DNA of 64,000 bases from DATAEY01 sp038199035. GTDB taxonomy: Bacteria; Actinomycetota; Thermoleophilia; Solirubrobacterales; Solirubrobacteraceae. Both the position numbers and the translations under genes were made by a program. Shown here one piece after another: positions 45,177 through 53,359 of this stretch (position 1 is its first letter; each line of letters opens with the position of its first letter). Below the pieces are notes generated by a model. It did no database searches. It was not told where the DNA came from and saw only the letters and a program-made list of their open reading frames with translations. The stretch spans positions 11,693 to 75,692 of the forward strand of contig JBBPZM010000069.1 in the NCBI GenBank assembly GCA_038199035.1, written 5' to 3'.

Positions 45177-45365
45177 CTACTTCGCCAGCTTGGGGATGTC
45201 GTGGTCCTCGTCGTCGTCGCGCTCGCCGCCCGACAGCGAGTCCTTGAACTCACGCAGGCCCTTGCCGACCGCGCGGCCGGCCTCCGGCAGCTTCTTGGGG
45301 CCGAGCACGATCAGGGCGATCGCCAAGACGACGATGAGCTCCATGGGTCCGATGTTGCCGATCAT
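45177..45365 (-). CDS. tatA: Sec-independent translocase subunit TatA
   Basis: 62 residues. Short N-terminal membrane helix (MELIVVLAIALIVLGPKKLP), the conserved FGP-like hinge as LGPKKLPE, and an amphipathic helix GRAVGKGLREFKDSL with an acidic tail. It forms the Tat pore. It lies eight bases after the cupredoxin gene and downstream of two genes with twin-arginine signals. Confidence 0.93.
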   Translation of the reverse strand: MIGNIGPMELIVVLAIALIVLGPKKLPEAGRAVGKGLREFKDSLSGGERDDDEDHDIPKLAK

Positions 45366-45373
45366 CTTGCTCC

Positions 45374-45790
45374 TTACTCTACGACTACCCGCGCCACCAT
45401 GAAGCGGTGGAAGGTGCAGTAGTAGCTGTAGGTACCCGGTTTGGTGAGCTTGACCCTTCGCGACTGGCCGCGCGTCAGCGTGCCCGTGTCGAAGGTCCGC
45501 CCGTCGTCCGACGTGGCGGTGTGGGGGGCGCTGTCGCGGTTGGTCCAGGTCACGGTGCCCCCGGCCTTGACCCTCACCGCGGCCGGCTTGTAGGCGAAGT
45601 TCACGATCGTCACCCTGGCCGCGGCGACCGGTGCGGCCGATGCGGCGCCGCCCTCAGCGCTCGACGAAGCTCCTCCCGTCCCGGTCGCGGCCGTGCCCCC
45701 CTGACCGCCGCACCCAGCGAGCCCCAGGAGCGCGACCGCGGTGAGCGGGGCGGCCATGCGGCGCGCCCTGGGGGGGATCTGGCTGCTCAC
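45374..45790 (-). CDS. Cupredoxin (plastocyanin/amicyanin-like) lipoprotein
   Basis: 138 residues. Lipobox LLGLAGC, a low-complexity Gly/Ser/Ala linker, then a cupredoxin domain (about 58-138). Copper ligands look complete: His in SAPHTA, then Cys, His and Met in YYCTFHRFM. A one-electron carrier or copper chaperone on the outer face of the membrane. It sits between a ferritin-like gene and tatA. Confidence 0.88.
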   Translation of the reverse strand: MSSQIPPRARRMAAPLTAVALLGLAGCGGQGGTAATGTGGASSSAEGGAASAAPVAAARVTIVNFAYKPAAVRVKAGGTVTWTNRDSAPHTATSDDGRTFDTGTLTRGQSRRVKLTKPGTYSYYCTFHRFMVARVVVE

Positions 45791-45816
45791 CGGGTCGCGC
45801 TCCTGTGCCTCGCGGG

Positions 45817-46431
45817 CTACTTCTGACCCGTCTCGAAGGCGTTCGGGAAGGGGTTGCGGCTCAGCGCCTGGCGCAGGACCACCAGGTGCTGTCCCTCGTT
45901 GGCCATGATCGAGGCGCCAGCCTGGAGCAGCTTGGCGTCCTTGAGCTTGCCGTGAGCCTCGTAGTAGGCGTGGACCGCCATCGTCTCGAGCTCCACCGCA
46001 AACATCGCGATGTCCTTCTGGCTCTTGACGCTGGACAGCGGCTTGAGCAGCGCCTGGTTGGGCCCCTTGGGCGCGGTCCCGCCCAGGCCCTTGAGCGCGG
46101 AGGTGAGCGCGTTGGCGTGCTCCTGCTCCTGGCGGCGGATGATCCGCACGACCTTGGTCGTGGCCGAGTCCAGCTTGCCGCTCTTGAGGGCCGCGTCGTA
46201 GGCCGCCACCGCGGTGTTCTCCAGCTGGATGGCCGAGGAGACGATCTGCGCGTCCCCGCCGGCCTGGGCGAACGCGTTGCGCGCGCCGAGCAGGGCGGGG
46301 ATCATGGCCGCCCCGAGCACGGCGCCGCCGGCCGTCAGGCCGCGGCGAACCGCCTCTCGCCGGGTGGCCTCGTACTCCGCGATGACCGCCGTGTCGGCGT
46401 CGCCGTCGCGGATGATGAGTCGATCAGACAT
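45817..46431 (-). CDS. Ferritin-like domain protein with twin-arginine signal (first copy)
   Basis: 204 residues. The N-terminal TRREAVRRGLTAGGAVLGAA is a Tat-type signal ending near AFAQA. Two helix pairs hold possible di-iron ligands in the ferritin-like order: QLENTAVAAY, RQEQEHANAL, ELETMAVHAY and ANEGQHLVVL (Glu, ExxH-like, Glu, ExxH). It ends FPNAFETGQK, close to the end of its upstream paralog. An exported iron-binding or redox role is likely; enzymatic activity is unproven. Confidence 0.82.
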   Translation of the reverse strand: MSDRLIIRDGDADTAVIAEYEATRREAVRRGLTAGGAVLGAAMIPALLGARNAFAQAGGDAQIVSSAIQLENTAVAAYDAALKSGKLDSATTKVVRIIRRQEQEHANALTSALKGLGGTAPKGPNQALLKPLSSVKSQKDIAMFAVELETMAVHAYYEAHGKLKDAKLLQAGASIMANEGQHLVVLRQALSRNPFPNAFETGQK

Positions 46432-46465
46432 GTGGCGTTCTCCTTTTCGAGATCGATCCGCGTGG

Positions 46466-47071
46466 CTACTTCTTGCCGGTGACGAAGGCGTCGGGGAATC
46501 CCGGCTTCATGCCCAGCCCCTGGAGCAGGAACGTCACGTGCTCGGCCTCGTCGGTGGTGATCGCCGCCGCCGTCTGGCGCAGCTTGGGATCCGAGAGCTT
46601 GGGGATCGCGTCGATGTAGGCCGCGATCGCCGTGTTCTCGATGTTGTTGGCGAACTTCAGGACCCCCATGGCGTTGGAGAGCTTGGGGAAGTTGTAGGCC
46701 GAGGCGGGCTTGGCCTTGTTCGGCGTTCCGCCCATCTGCTTGATCGCCTGCATTAGGCCCTGGGCGTGCTCCTGCTCCTGCATGAGGATCTGCTTGGCCG
46801 CCTTGAGCGTGGCGCCCTTGAGCAGGGGCGCGCCGGCCGTGTAGGCCGCCACCGCCATGTGTTCGAGGTCCAGCGCGCTGTTGAGGATGGCGACGTCGCC
46901 GGAGCCCGACTTGCCGGTGCTCTGGCCGCCTCCACTCGTGCTCGTGCTCCCGCCGCCGTTGCCGCCGCACGCGGCCAGCAGGACGGCGGAGCCGCCGGCC
47001 AGGCTCACGCCCGCCGTGCTGAAGAACGCTCTGCGAGACCGATCGTCGCGCAGGAACTGATCGACTTCCAT
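46466..47071 (-). CDS. Ferritin-like domain lipoprotein with twin-arginine signal (second copy)
   Basis: 201 residues. RSRRAFFSTAGVSLAGGSAV leads to a lipobox-like LLAACGG, so it is a Tat-exported lipoprotein. The ferritin-like domain has DLEHMAVAAY, QEQEHAQGL, NIENTAIAAY and TDEAEHVTFL, giving a complete set of candidate iron ligands. C-terminus FPDAFVTGKK parallels the neighbour. 34 bases separate it from the first copy and 82 from cysM. Confidence 0.82.
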   Translation of the reverse strand: MEVDQFLRDDRSRRAFFSTAGVSLAGGSAVLLAACGGNGGGSTSTSGGGQSTGKSGSGDVAILNSALDLEHMAVAAYTAGAPLLKGATLKAAKQILMQEQEHAQGLMQAIKQMGGTPNKAKPASAYNFPKLSNAMGVLKFANNIENTAIAAYIDAIPKLSDPKLRQTAAAITTDEAEHVTFLLQGLGMKPGFPDAFVTGKK

Positions 47072-47153
47072 ACGTCTGCCTCCCTGACTCGAGGGTTGCC
47101 CTGCAGACCCTGCGTGGCGGGAGACGAAGCGGATCAGTCGGCGAGCGCCGGGA

Positions 47154-48128
47154 TCACCACCAAACGGTGGAGTCGAGATCGGCGATCTCGTCCACCGGCT
47201 TGGTGTAGATGCCCGACGACAAGTACTTCCAGCCGTCGTCGCAGACGATGAAGACGACGTTGCCCTCGTCGAGCTCCCCGGCGATGCGCACGGCGATCGA
47301 GGCGATCGCGCCGGTGGAGACGCCGGCGAACAGACCCTCCTCGTCGAGGAGCCGCCGCGTCCAGACGATCGCGTCGCGGTTGGTGACGAAGATCTTGCGG
47401 TCCAGCAGGGAGATGTCGATGATCGGCGGGATGAACCCGTCGTCGAGGGAGCGCAGACCCTGAACGGGCTCGCCCTGCATGGGCTCGGCGGCGACGACCT
47501 TGACCGCGTCGCCCAGCTCCTCCTTGAAGCGGCGCCCGACGCCCATCAGGGTCCCGCCGGTCCCCAGGCCGGCGACGAAGGCCGTGACGTCGTAGTCGAG
47601 CTCCTCGAGGATCTCCGGTGCCGTGCCGTGGTAGTGGGCGCCGGGGTTGGCCTGGTTGCCGTACTGGTAGGGCATGTAGTACGAGGCATCGCCCTGGGCC
47701 ATCTCGAGCGCCTTCTCGACGGCGCCGTTCGAGCCCTTGGCCCCCTCCGAGTAGACGATCTGCGCGCCGTACATCTCCAGCAGCTGCGTGCGCTCCGGGG
47801 TCACGTTCTCGGGCATCACGACCTTCAGCGGGTAGCCCTTGCGCGAGCAGATCATGGCCAGGGAGATCCCGGTGTTGCCCGACGTCGGCTCGAGGATCGT
47901 CTGGCCGGGAGAGATCGCGCCACGCTCCTCGGCGTCCTCGATCATCGCCCGGGCGACGCGATCCTTGACCGAGCCTGTGGGGTTGTGTGACTCGAGCTTG
48001 GCCCAGATGCGCACGCCGGGCTTGGGCGAGAGGCGCTTGAGCTCGACCAGCGGCGTGTTGCCGATGGCCTGGACGATGTCGCCGTAGCGCCCGCCACAGG
48101 GCCGGTTCTTCAGGTCCGGCTGGGCCAT
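47154..48128 (-). CDS. cysM: CysM-type cysteine synthase (O-phosphoserine sulfhydrylase)
   Basis: 324 residues. PLP lysine in NPTGSVKDR (Lys55), EPTSGNTGISLAM, phosphate loop GTGGTLMG. YQYGNQANPGAHYHGTAPE and DDGWKYLSSGIY match mycobacterial CysM, which uses O-phosphoserine and CysO-thiocarboxylate, better than CysK. An O-acetylserine sulfhydrylase remains possible. ATG 48128 has almost no leader after the likely -10 box. Nothing resembling cysE is in the window. Confidence 0.88.
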   Translation of the reverse strand: MAQPDLKNRPCGGRYGDIVQAIGNTPLVELKRLSPKPGVRIWAKLESHNPTGSVKDRVARAMIEDAEERGAISPGQTILEPTSGNTGISLAMICSRKGYPLKVVMPENVTPERTQLLEMYGAQIVYSEGAKGSNGAVEKALEMAQGDASYYMPYQYGNQANPGAHYHGTAPEILEELDYDVTAFVAGLGTGGTLMGVGRRFKEELGDAVKVVAAEPMQGEPVQGLRSLDDGFIPPIIDISLLDRKIFVTNRDAIVWTRRLLDEEGLFAGVSTGAIASIAVRIAGELDEGNVVFIVCDDGWKYLSSGIYTKPVDEIADLDSTVWW

Positions 48129-48150
48129 TACTTCAGGAAGTGTAGCGGGG
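48128..48150 (-). promoter_or_regulatory. cysM promoter and dyad shared with moeZ
   Basis: In the plus orientation, TTACTTCAGGAAGTGTAGCG then GGG; the dyad ACTTC-AG-GAAGT is 48130-48141. Read toward cysM it gives TACACTT as a -10-like box ending nine bases before the ATG, so the mRNA would be leaderless or nearly so. A near copy lies before moeZ at 56714-56738. Confidence 0.6.
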
Positions 48151-48261
48151 ATCACCGCGCATCGGCAGTGCCGATCGGGTGGTCGGGCGGCGGCCCCACG
48201 GCGTGCGCGCCGAGCCGGAGGATGTGTACGGTCCTTTGGGACTGAGCATGCGCGACTCCCT

Positions 48262-48733
48262 ATGACCGAAGCGCCGCGAGGTCCGACGAGCGACTCCAGC
48301 CCGCGGGAAACCGTCGAGAGCTTCCTCGCTGCGCTCAAGGCGTCCGACGTGGAGCGGGCCGGGGACTTGCTCAGCGAGGACGTCGCCTACACCAACGTCT
48401 CGCTCCCGACCGTTCACGGGTCCGCTAGCGTGCAGCGCCTGGCAAGGGCGTTCTTCGATCGCGCCGGTGGCGGCTTCGACTTCTACCTGCATCGCATCGT
48501 CGCCCAGCGGAGCACCGTGCTGACCGAGCGCACGGACGTCCTGATCCTCGGGCCCGTCCGCATGCAGTCCTGGGTCTGCGGCGTCTTCGAGGTACGCGAC
48601 GGACGAATGCGCCCTCTGGCGCGACTACTTCGATTGGGGCGACATCACCGTGGCGTTGGTCCGCGGGCTGGTCGGCGCGGTCCTCCCGAGCGCGCGGGCG
48701 CGGCCGCCGGCGCGCAGACGGCAGGCGGAGTAG
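48262..48733 (+). pseudogene. Frameshifted limonene-epoxide-hydrolase-like / SnoaL-fold protein
   Basis: The first ~117 residues (48262 to about 48610) run in one frame, with RETVESFLAALKASDVERAG and MQSWVCGVFEVRDGR. The next frame then continues the family's end, LWRDYFDWGDITVALVRGLV, to a TAG at 48731-48733. One extra base near 48605-48612 explains it. The intact protein would be about 157 residues, normal for limonene-1,2-epoxide hydrolases. It could be real decay or a sequencing error. Confidence 0.75.
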
Positions 48734-48816
48734 GCGCACAGCTAAGCCACCCCGCCGGCCATGGCGGCCAGGATGACGCGCAGGACCGGGGGCATGCGCA
48801 CTAGCGCGGGCCGGCT

Positions 48817-49167
48817 CACAGCAACGGCGTCGAGGGGTGTTCCGACACAGGCGAGGCCTCTACGCCGGCGTCCTGCACGCGGGAGTCGACAAGCCGATCA
48901 GCCTCAAGGTCTCACCCACCGAGACCACCGCAAGCCTGACCTGGTACTGCGGGACGGAGCGCCAGCAGCAGCACATCACCGCCGGCCACGCGCTGATCCG
49001 ATATCCGCGCTGGGGCCTTCCACTTCGCGCAGTACCCCGGACAGCGACTCGGCTTCTCGGCCAGCGGCCGCTTCACGACCACCACCCGCGCCCTGGTCCA
49101 CCTCCAGCCATACACCTCGGCCTGCACCGACCAGCGTGGGGGCACCACGGTCCTCACGCTCTCGTAG
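48817..49167 (+). pseudogene. Decayed paralog of the secreted protein at 53360
   Basis: RRGLYAGVLHAGVDKPISLK and LTWYCGTERQQQHITAGHAL match the intact gene at 53360-53758, then a one-base insertion near 48995 shifts frame. The remainder (AQYPGQRLGFSASGRFTT, YTSACTDQRGGTTVLTLS) reads in another frame to TAG 49165-49167. The start codon and signal peptide are no longer recognisable. Confidence 0.8.
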
Positions 49168-49185
49168 CGCAGCCCGACCGCCCAT

Positions 49186-49460
49186 GTGCTGGCGATCACG
49201 GTCGGCTCTCAAGAGTTCCTCCTGCCCGGCGGAATCGGAGTCGGCGACAGCCTCGATGACCTGCGCTCGCGCTATCCGGTCAGCTGCCGCGGTAGGCGGC
49301 GGCGAAGCCGAATCCAACACCCCCAGAGCTGCGTTCTGGTGACGTCCGGCCCGCGCTACACCTATCTCGGGATCAGCTCGGCGGACGCCGACCCGCCGGA
49401 GGGCAGGGTCCACGCAATCGAGATCATCAGCCGCCCGATCCCGGATCGAAGGACCAGCGC
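49186..49460 (+). pseudogene. Possible remnant of a small secreted protein
   Basis: AITVGSQEFLLPGGIGVGDS, LDDLRSRYPVSCRG and GPRYTYLGISSADADPPEGR, followed by HAIEIISRP, look like protein sequence, but there is no signal peptide or clear start. The reading runs on antisense into the LAL regulator. Family not recognised. It lies directly after the decayed paralog, so both may be remains of one region. Confidence 0.35.
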
Positions 49461-52294
49461 TACGCCGGGTCGGTCCCGCCCGCCGGCGACCCCTCTGGGG
49501 TCGCATCCACCAGCGCCCCCGTCAGCTCGGCCCGCGAGCGGATCCCGAGCTTGCGGTAGACGTTTCCCAGGTGCATCTCGACCGTCTTGCGGGTCACGAA
49601 CAGAGCCTGGGCGATGGCCGGGTTGGAGGCATCCTCGGCGGCCATGGTGGCGATCCTCAGCTCGCTGGGTGTAAGGGCGTCGCGTCCGGTGACACGCGGG
49701 CGGCGCGGGCGCGCTCCGGCCACGACGAGCTCCTGCCGGGCGCTTTCGGCCAGCGCCGAGGCGCCACAGCGATGGGCCACGTCGAGCGCGGGCGTGAGTC
49801 GTTCGCGCGACTGCACCCGCTGGCCGGCGCGGCGAAGCGCCGCTCCCAGCGTCGCGAGCGAGTATGCGTGCTCCACCCGGGCCGTGGAGGCCTCGAGCAG
49901 CTCAACCGACTCCGACAGCAGCTCGACTCCCTTCGCGCCTCCCTCGAGGACGCCCGCCACGCGCAGCGCGAGGCCGATCGCGGGCGGCGAACCGAAGCTG
50001 CGCGCGAGCGCGAGCTCCTCGGCGGCGAGCCGCCGGGCTTCCTCCTTATCTCCCAGTCGGGCCAGGGCAAGCGCGGCGCTGGATCGCCACGGGACGATGG
50101 CGGGATTGCGGATCCCCCACTCCGTCCATCTCCGTCCGCACAGCAGGAGGTCGTCGAGCCCCTCACGAACAGCGCCCTGAGCCAGCCGCAGCCGGCCGCG
50201 GCTGTGCAGCAGGTGGTTGACGGTGATCGGCGGTCGCTCGGCGGCGAGGAGCGCGTCGAGCCCAGGACGCTCAAGCTCGCGCTCGCAGGCCGCGAGCTGC
50301 CCCTGCTCGACCAACGCGTCGACGAGCGAGGCCACAGTCAGCGGCACTCCGACCGGCCATACACCGAGCGCCGCGGCGTCGAGCGAGCTGCGGGCGTTCG
50401 CTTCGGCGTCGGATATGGACCCTCGCCGAAACGCCACCAGTGACCGCACGCAGGAGGCGATCGCGAAGGCGGGCGCCGACCCATTCGAGCGAGCATCGTT
50501 CAGCACGCGCTCGCACGCGAGATCGGCCAGCGCAAGCCCGTCTGCGAAGACCAGCGCCAGGGTGGCGAGATAGAAGGCGTGGGGCTCCGAGCTCGTCGCG
50601 GCGGCGGCGCTCGATCCGCCGAGCGCGCGGCGGGCGAGCTCCGCGACCTCCCCGGCCGCCTCGTCGCTGGCCGCCGAACCGATCGCCAAATTGGCCAAGA
50701 CCAGGCGTTGGGCCGCAGTCGCCCCCTCCACCCTGCCGCGAAGCTGCCCGAGCCGCGATGCGATGAGCGGCTGCGTGGAGACGTCGTACCACGCCGTGCT
50801 GATCAGTTCCGCCTCGAGCCACTGGCCAAGTGCCTCGTCCGCCCCCGCGAGCGCCAAGATCGCCTCGTCGAAGACCTCGACCGCCTCGACCGAGCGGTTG
50901 GCAGCGTTCAGTGCGCGGCCGAGCTCGAGCGCGGCGGCAGCGCGCTGGCGCACGCCCACCGCGGCCGACAGCGCCTCTTCCAGGTATTCCACGGCGCCAG
51001 GGTCTCCAGCGTGGTGGGCCGCCGAACCGAGCTGGAGCAGCAGGTCCGCCCGGCTGGCTTTGGCGGGCGGCTCGGAGACCGCCCGCCGAAGGTAGACGAC
51101 CGCCGTCTCGGGCGCCGCCCGACTCAAAGCGACGCCGGCGGCGTCGCGCAGAGCGCCAACAACCCATTCGTCCCCAGCCGGTTCGCACGCCAGGAGATGC
51201 GGGGCGAGCGCCTCGGGCTCCGCTCCGTCTTGTGCCAGGATGCGCGCGGCGCGGCGATGCGTGGACGCGCGTTGGGTCTCGCTGAGATCCCTGTGGATCG
51301 CGGCACGGACGATGGGGTGGACGAAGCGCAGTGGCCGTCCGGGCTCGAGGATCGCGGCGTCGGCAAGCGCGTCGGCGATTCGCCCCGCTTCGTCGGCCTC
51401 GATCCCGGTCAGCGCGGCGGCGTGGCGGAGCTGTGCGCTCTGCCCCAGGACCGCGACCGCCCGGGCCAGCGCCGGAGCCGGCTCGGGCAGTCGGCCGAGG
51501 CGCTTGAGCACCGCCGTAGAGATTCGCTGCGGTCCCAGCTCCTTGACCGCCGCCGTGCGGATGCCCTCGGGAGCATGGCTGTCGCGCTTCAGCTCCCGCA
51601 GCAACTCGGTGAGGAGGAAGGGGTTGCCTCGAGTCGCCTCGTCGCAGGCAGCGCAGAGCTCATCGTCGGCGACGTCCCCCAGCTCGCCGCGCACGACACG
51701 GCTCACCGCCCCGAGGCTCAGCGGCCGCGGTTGGATCGTCTCTCCGGTCGCCTCGCCGGCGAGCTCGCCGAGGAGCTGTCGATCGACGCCGGGCTCGCCC
51801 GGCCGGGCCGCGAGCAACACCAGCACCCCGAGCCCCGTCAGCCGGTGGGCGAGGAAGAGCAGGAACCGCAGCGATGGCTGATCCGCCCAATGGGCGTCAT
51901 CGACCACGACCAGGAGCGGTACGCGATCGGCGAGGTTGGCGACCAACCAGTAGAGCCCGTGCAGAACGGCGTATGTGAGGTCGTCGCTGGCGCGTGTCTC
52001 CGTCGCAGCGTGCGCGAAGACGGGCGCTGCAAATCGAGCCGCGCCCGCGGTCAGCTCATCGCGCTCACCGACATCCGAATGCGCGAGCAGGGGCTCGAAG
52101 AGCTGACGGACGATGCCGAAGGCAAACCCGCGCTCGATCTCGCCGCCGCGAGCCGATACGACCTCGAACCCTTGGCCTTCCGCGCGCGCCTGCGTCTCGG
52201 CCAGAAGGCGCGTCTTCCCGATGCCGGCCGCACCCTCGATGTAAGCAAGCTGGCCAGCTCCGCCGCGTGCCTGCTCGAGGAGCCGTTCAAGCAC
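49460..52294 (-). CDS. LAL-type LuxR family transcriptional regulator (large ATP-binding)
   Basis: About 944 residues or slightly more. AAA/STAND ATPase: Walker A GAAGIGKTRLL, Walker B LLVVVDDAHWAD; long helical TPR-like middle; C-terminal LuxR helix-turn-helix LTPSELRIATMAAEDASNPA then TRKTVEMHLGNVYRKLG. GTG 52294 is the first canonical start, but the family's usual LLERE motif lies just upstream in frame (WLLEREGETA) without ATG/GTG/TTG. CTG 52321, or ATG 52373 with a one-base indel in a G-run, are alternatives. Maltose- or effector-responsive activators share this design. Confidence 0.85.
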   Translation of the reverse strand: MLERLLEQARGGAGQLAYIEGAAGIGKTRLLAETQARAEGQGFEVVSARGGEIERGFAFGIVRQLFEPLLAHSDVGERDELTAGAARFAAPVFAHAATETRASDDLTYAVLHGLYWLVANLADRVPLLVVVDDAHWADQPSLRFLLFLAHRLTGLGVLVLLAARPGEPGVDRQLLGELAGEATGETIQPRPLSLGAVSRVVRGELGDVADDELCAACDEATRGNPFLLTELLRELKRDSHAPEGIRTAAVKELGPQRISTAVLKRLGRLPEPAPALARAVAVLGQSAQLRHAAALTGIEADEAGRIADALADAAILEPGRPLRFVHPIVRAAIHRDLSETQRASTHRRAARILAQDGAEPEALAPHLLACEPAGDEWVVGALRDAAGVALSRAAPETAVVYLRRAVSEPPAKASRADLLLQLGSAAHHAGDPGAVEYLEEALSAAVGVRQRAAAALELGRALNAANRSVEAVEVFDEAILALAGADEALGQWLEAELISTAWYDVSTQPLIASRLGQLRGRVEGATAAQRLVLANLAIGSAASDEAAGEVAELARRALGGSSAAAATSSEPHAFYLATLALVFADGLALADLACERVLNDARSNGSAPAFAIASCVRSLVAFRRGSISDAEANARSSLDAAALGVWPVGVPLTVASLVDALVEQGQLAACERELERPGLDALLAAERPPITVNHLLHSRGRLRLAQGAVREGLDDLLLCGRRWTEWGIRNPAIVPWRSSAALALARLGDKEEARRLAAEELALARSFGSPPAIGLALRVAGVLEGGAKGVELLSESVELLEASTARVEHAYSLATLGAALRRAGQRVQSRERLTPALDVAHRCGASALAESARQELVVAGARPRRPRVTGRDALTPSELRIATMAAEDASNPAIAQALFVTRKTVEMHLGNVYRKLGIRSRAELTGALVDATPEGSPAGGTDPA

Positions 52295-52485
52295 CGCCGT
52301 CTCACCTTCGCGCTCGAGCAGCCATCCGTCCGGTCGACTCGTCCCCCGTCCCCGCTGGCGTCGCCGGTCTCATAGCCGGAGCAGGCATGCGCTTCATTCG
52401 GTTCCCCCGGCGAAACTATACGGTCAACCGGTGCGGAAACCCCCCTTTTTCGCCTGGGAGAGCCCGGCTGTGCGGAGGGGTCAAC

Positions 52486-52520
52486 ATGTAGCTGCTAGCC
52501 TCGCCTCTATGAGGCTACAT
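52486..52520 (+). promoter_or_regulatory. Inverted repeats over the VapB start: likely autoregulatory operator
   Basis: GAGGCTACAT (52511-52520) pairs with TAGCCTC (52496-52502) and also with ATGTAGC (52486-52492). The sites straddle the vapB ATG at 52509. Antitoxins of this type bind such repeats to repress their own operon. Confidence 0.6.
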
Positions 52521-52784
52521 GATCGCGACTACGCGGTTGGCGTCCGGGAGCTTCACGACCGGCTCAGTGAGCATCTCGGGCGCGTCGAGCAGGGCGCCCA
52601 GGTCGTGGTCACGCGTCGTGGCAGGCCGGTCGCCCGACTCTCTGCCGTCGACGGCGAGGATCCCCTGGATGAACTCGTCCGACGCGGTCTCGTCACAGCG
52701 CCGAGGAGATCGCGCCGAGAAAGACGACTGCGCGTCAAGCCGCGAGGCTCGGCTTCGGACTTCGTCGCCGAGCAGCGCCGCTGA
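52509..52784 (+). CDS. vapB: VapB-type (Phd/YefM fold) antitoxin
   Basis: 91 residues. AVGVRELHDRLSEHLGRVEQ then GAQVVVTRRGRPVARLSAV is the Phd/YefM DNA-binding half; the basic C-terminus would bind the toxin. It overlaps the toxin gene by CTGA. The pair is a type II toxin-antitoxin module. Confidence 0.85.
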   Translation: MRLHDRDYAVGVRELHDRLSEHLGRVEQGAQVVVTRRGRPVARLSAVDGEDPLDELVRRGLVTAPRRSRRERRLRVKPRGSASDFVAEQRR

Positions 52785-53200
52785 CGCTCTACTTCGACAC
52801 CTCGGCGCTCGTCAAGCTCGTGGTGATCGAAGACGGCTCTGATCTCGTCGCCGAGCTGTGGGCCACGCGACACCGGGCGGCCTCGAGCATCCTGTCCTAC
52901 CCCGAGGGTCGCGCCGCGCTCGCCGCCGCCCGCCGCGCCGGCCGTCTGACGGCGAGCGGGTACCGCCGGGCGCTCAAAGACTTCGAAGCCGCCCAGCGCG
53001 AGCTTCTTCTCGTGGGCATCGACGAACCCCTCGCACGACACGCGGGAGAGCTTGCTGACGACCTCGGGCTGCGTGGCTACGACGCCGTCCACCTCGCAAC
53101 AACGATCGCCCTCGGCGCACATACCACACTCATCACCTGGGACAACGACCTCAGGCAAGCCGCGACGCGGGGCGGATACGCCATCGCCCCTGCAGGGTGA
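52781..53200 (+). CDS. vapC: VapC-type PIN-domain ribonuclease toxin
   Basis: 139 residues if begun at CTG 52781, whose TG is shared with the vapB stop (CTGA). This reading restores the catalytic LYFDTSALVK (Asp6), which is lost if the first GTG (52820) is used. Other PIN acids are in SYPEGRAAL, GYDAVHLATT and ITWDNDL. It would cleave RNA when released from VapB. CTG initiation would parallel the GTGA/ATGA overlaps seen through the window. Confidence 0.82.
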   Translation: MTLYFDTSALVKLVVIEDGSDLVAELWATRHRAASSILSYPEGRAALAAARRAGRLTASGYRRALKDFEAAQRELLLVGIDEPLARHAGELADDLGLRGYDAVHLATTIALGAHTTLITWDNDLRQAATRGGYAIAPAG

Positions 53201-53359
53201 CCGCGGTTGCGGATCATGCGGTGGCCCCGGGGGGTGGGGCGGACGAGCCTGCCTCGGTGGCTCCCTCCCTCCGGGAAAGCCTAGGGAGGCTCCCCGTAGC
53301 GAGCGACCGCCTTTTCCTCTCTACTCGGGGTGCCATGTCACCCTGCGAAGGAGAGTCCG
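53201..53359. other. Structured gap before the secreted-protein gene
   Basis: 159 bases with C/G-rich runs and a possible stem between GGCTCCCT (about 53260) and AGGGAGGC (about 53283). Ends with the ribosome binding site AAGGAG. Compared by eye with cyclic dinucleotide riboswitches and rejected; nothing else recognised. Confidence 0.3.

Noticed and set aside
53201..53359. Cyclic-di-AMP or cyclic-di-GMP riboswitch before the secreted protein
   Set aside because: Some short words resemble the conserved cores, but the order and pairing do not fit either family.
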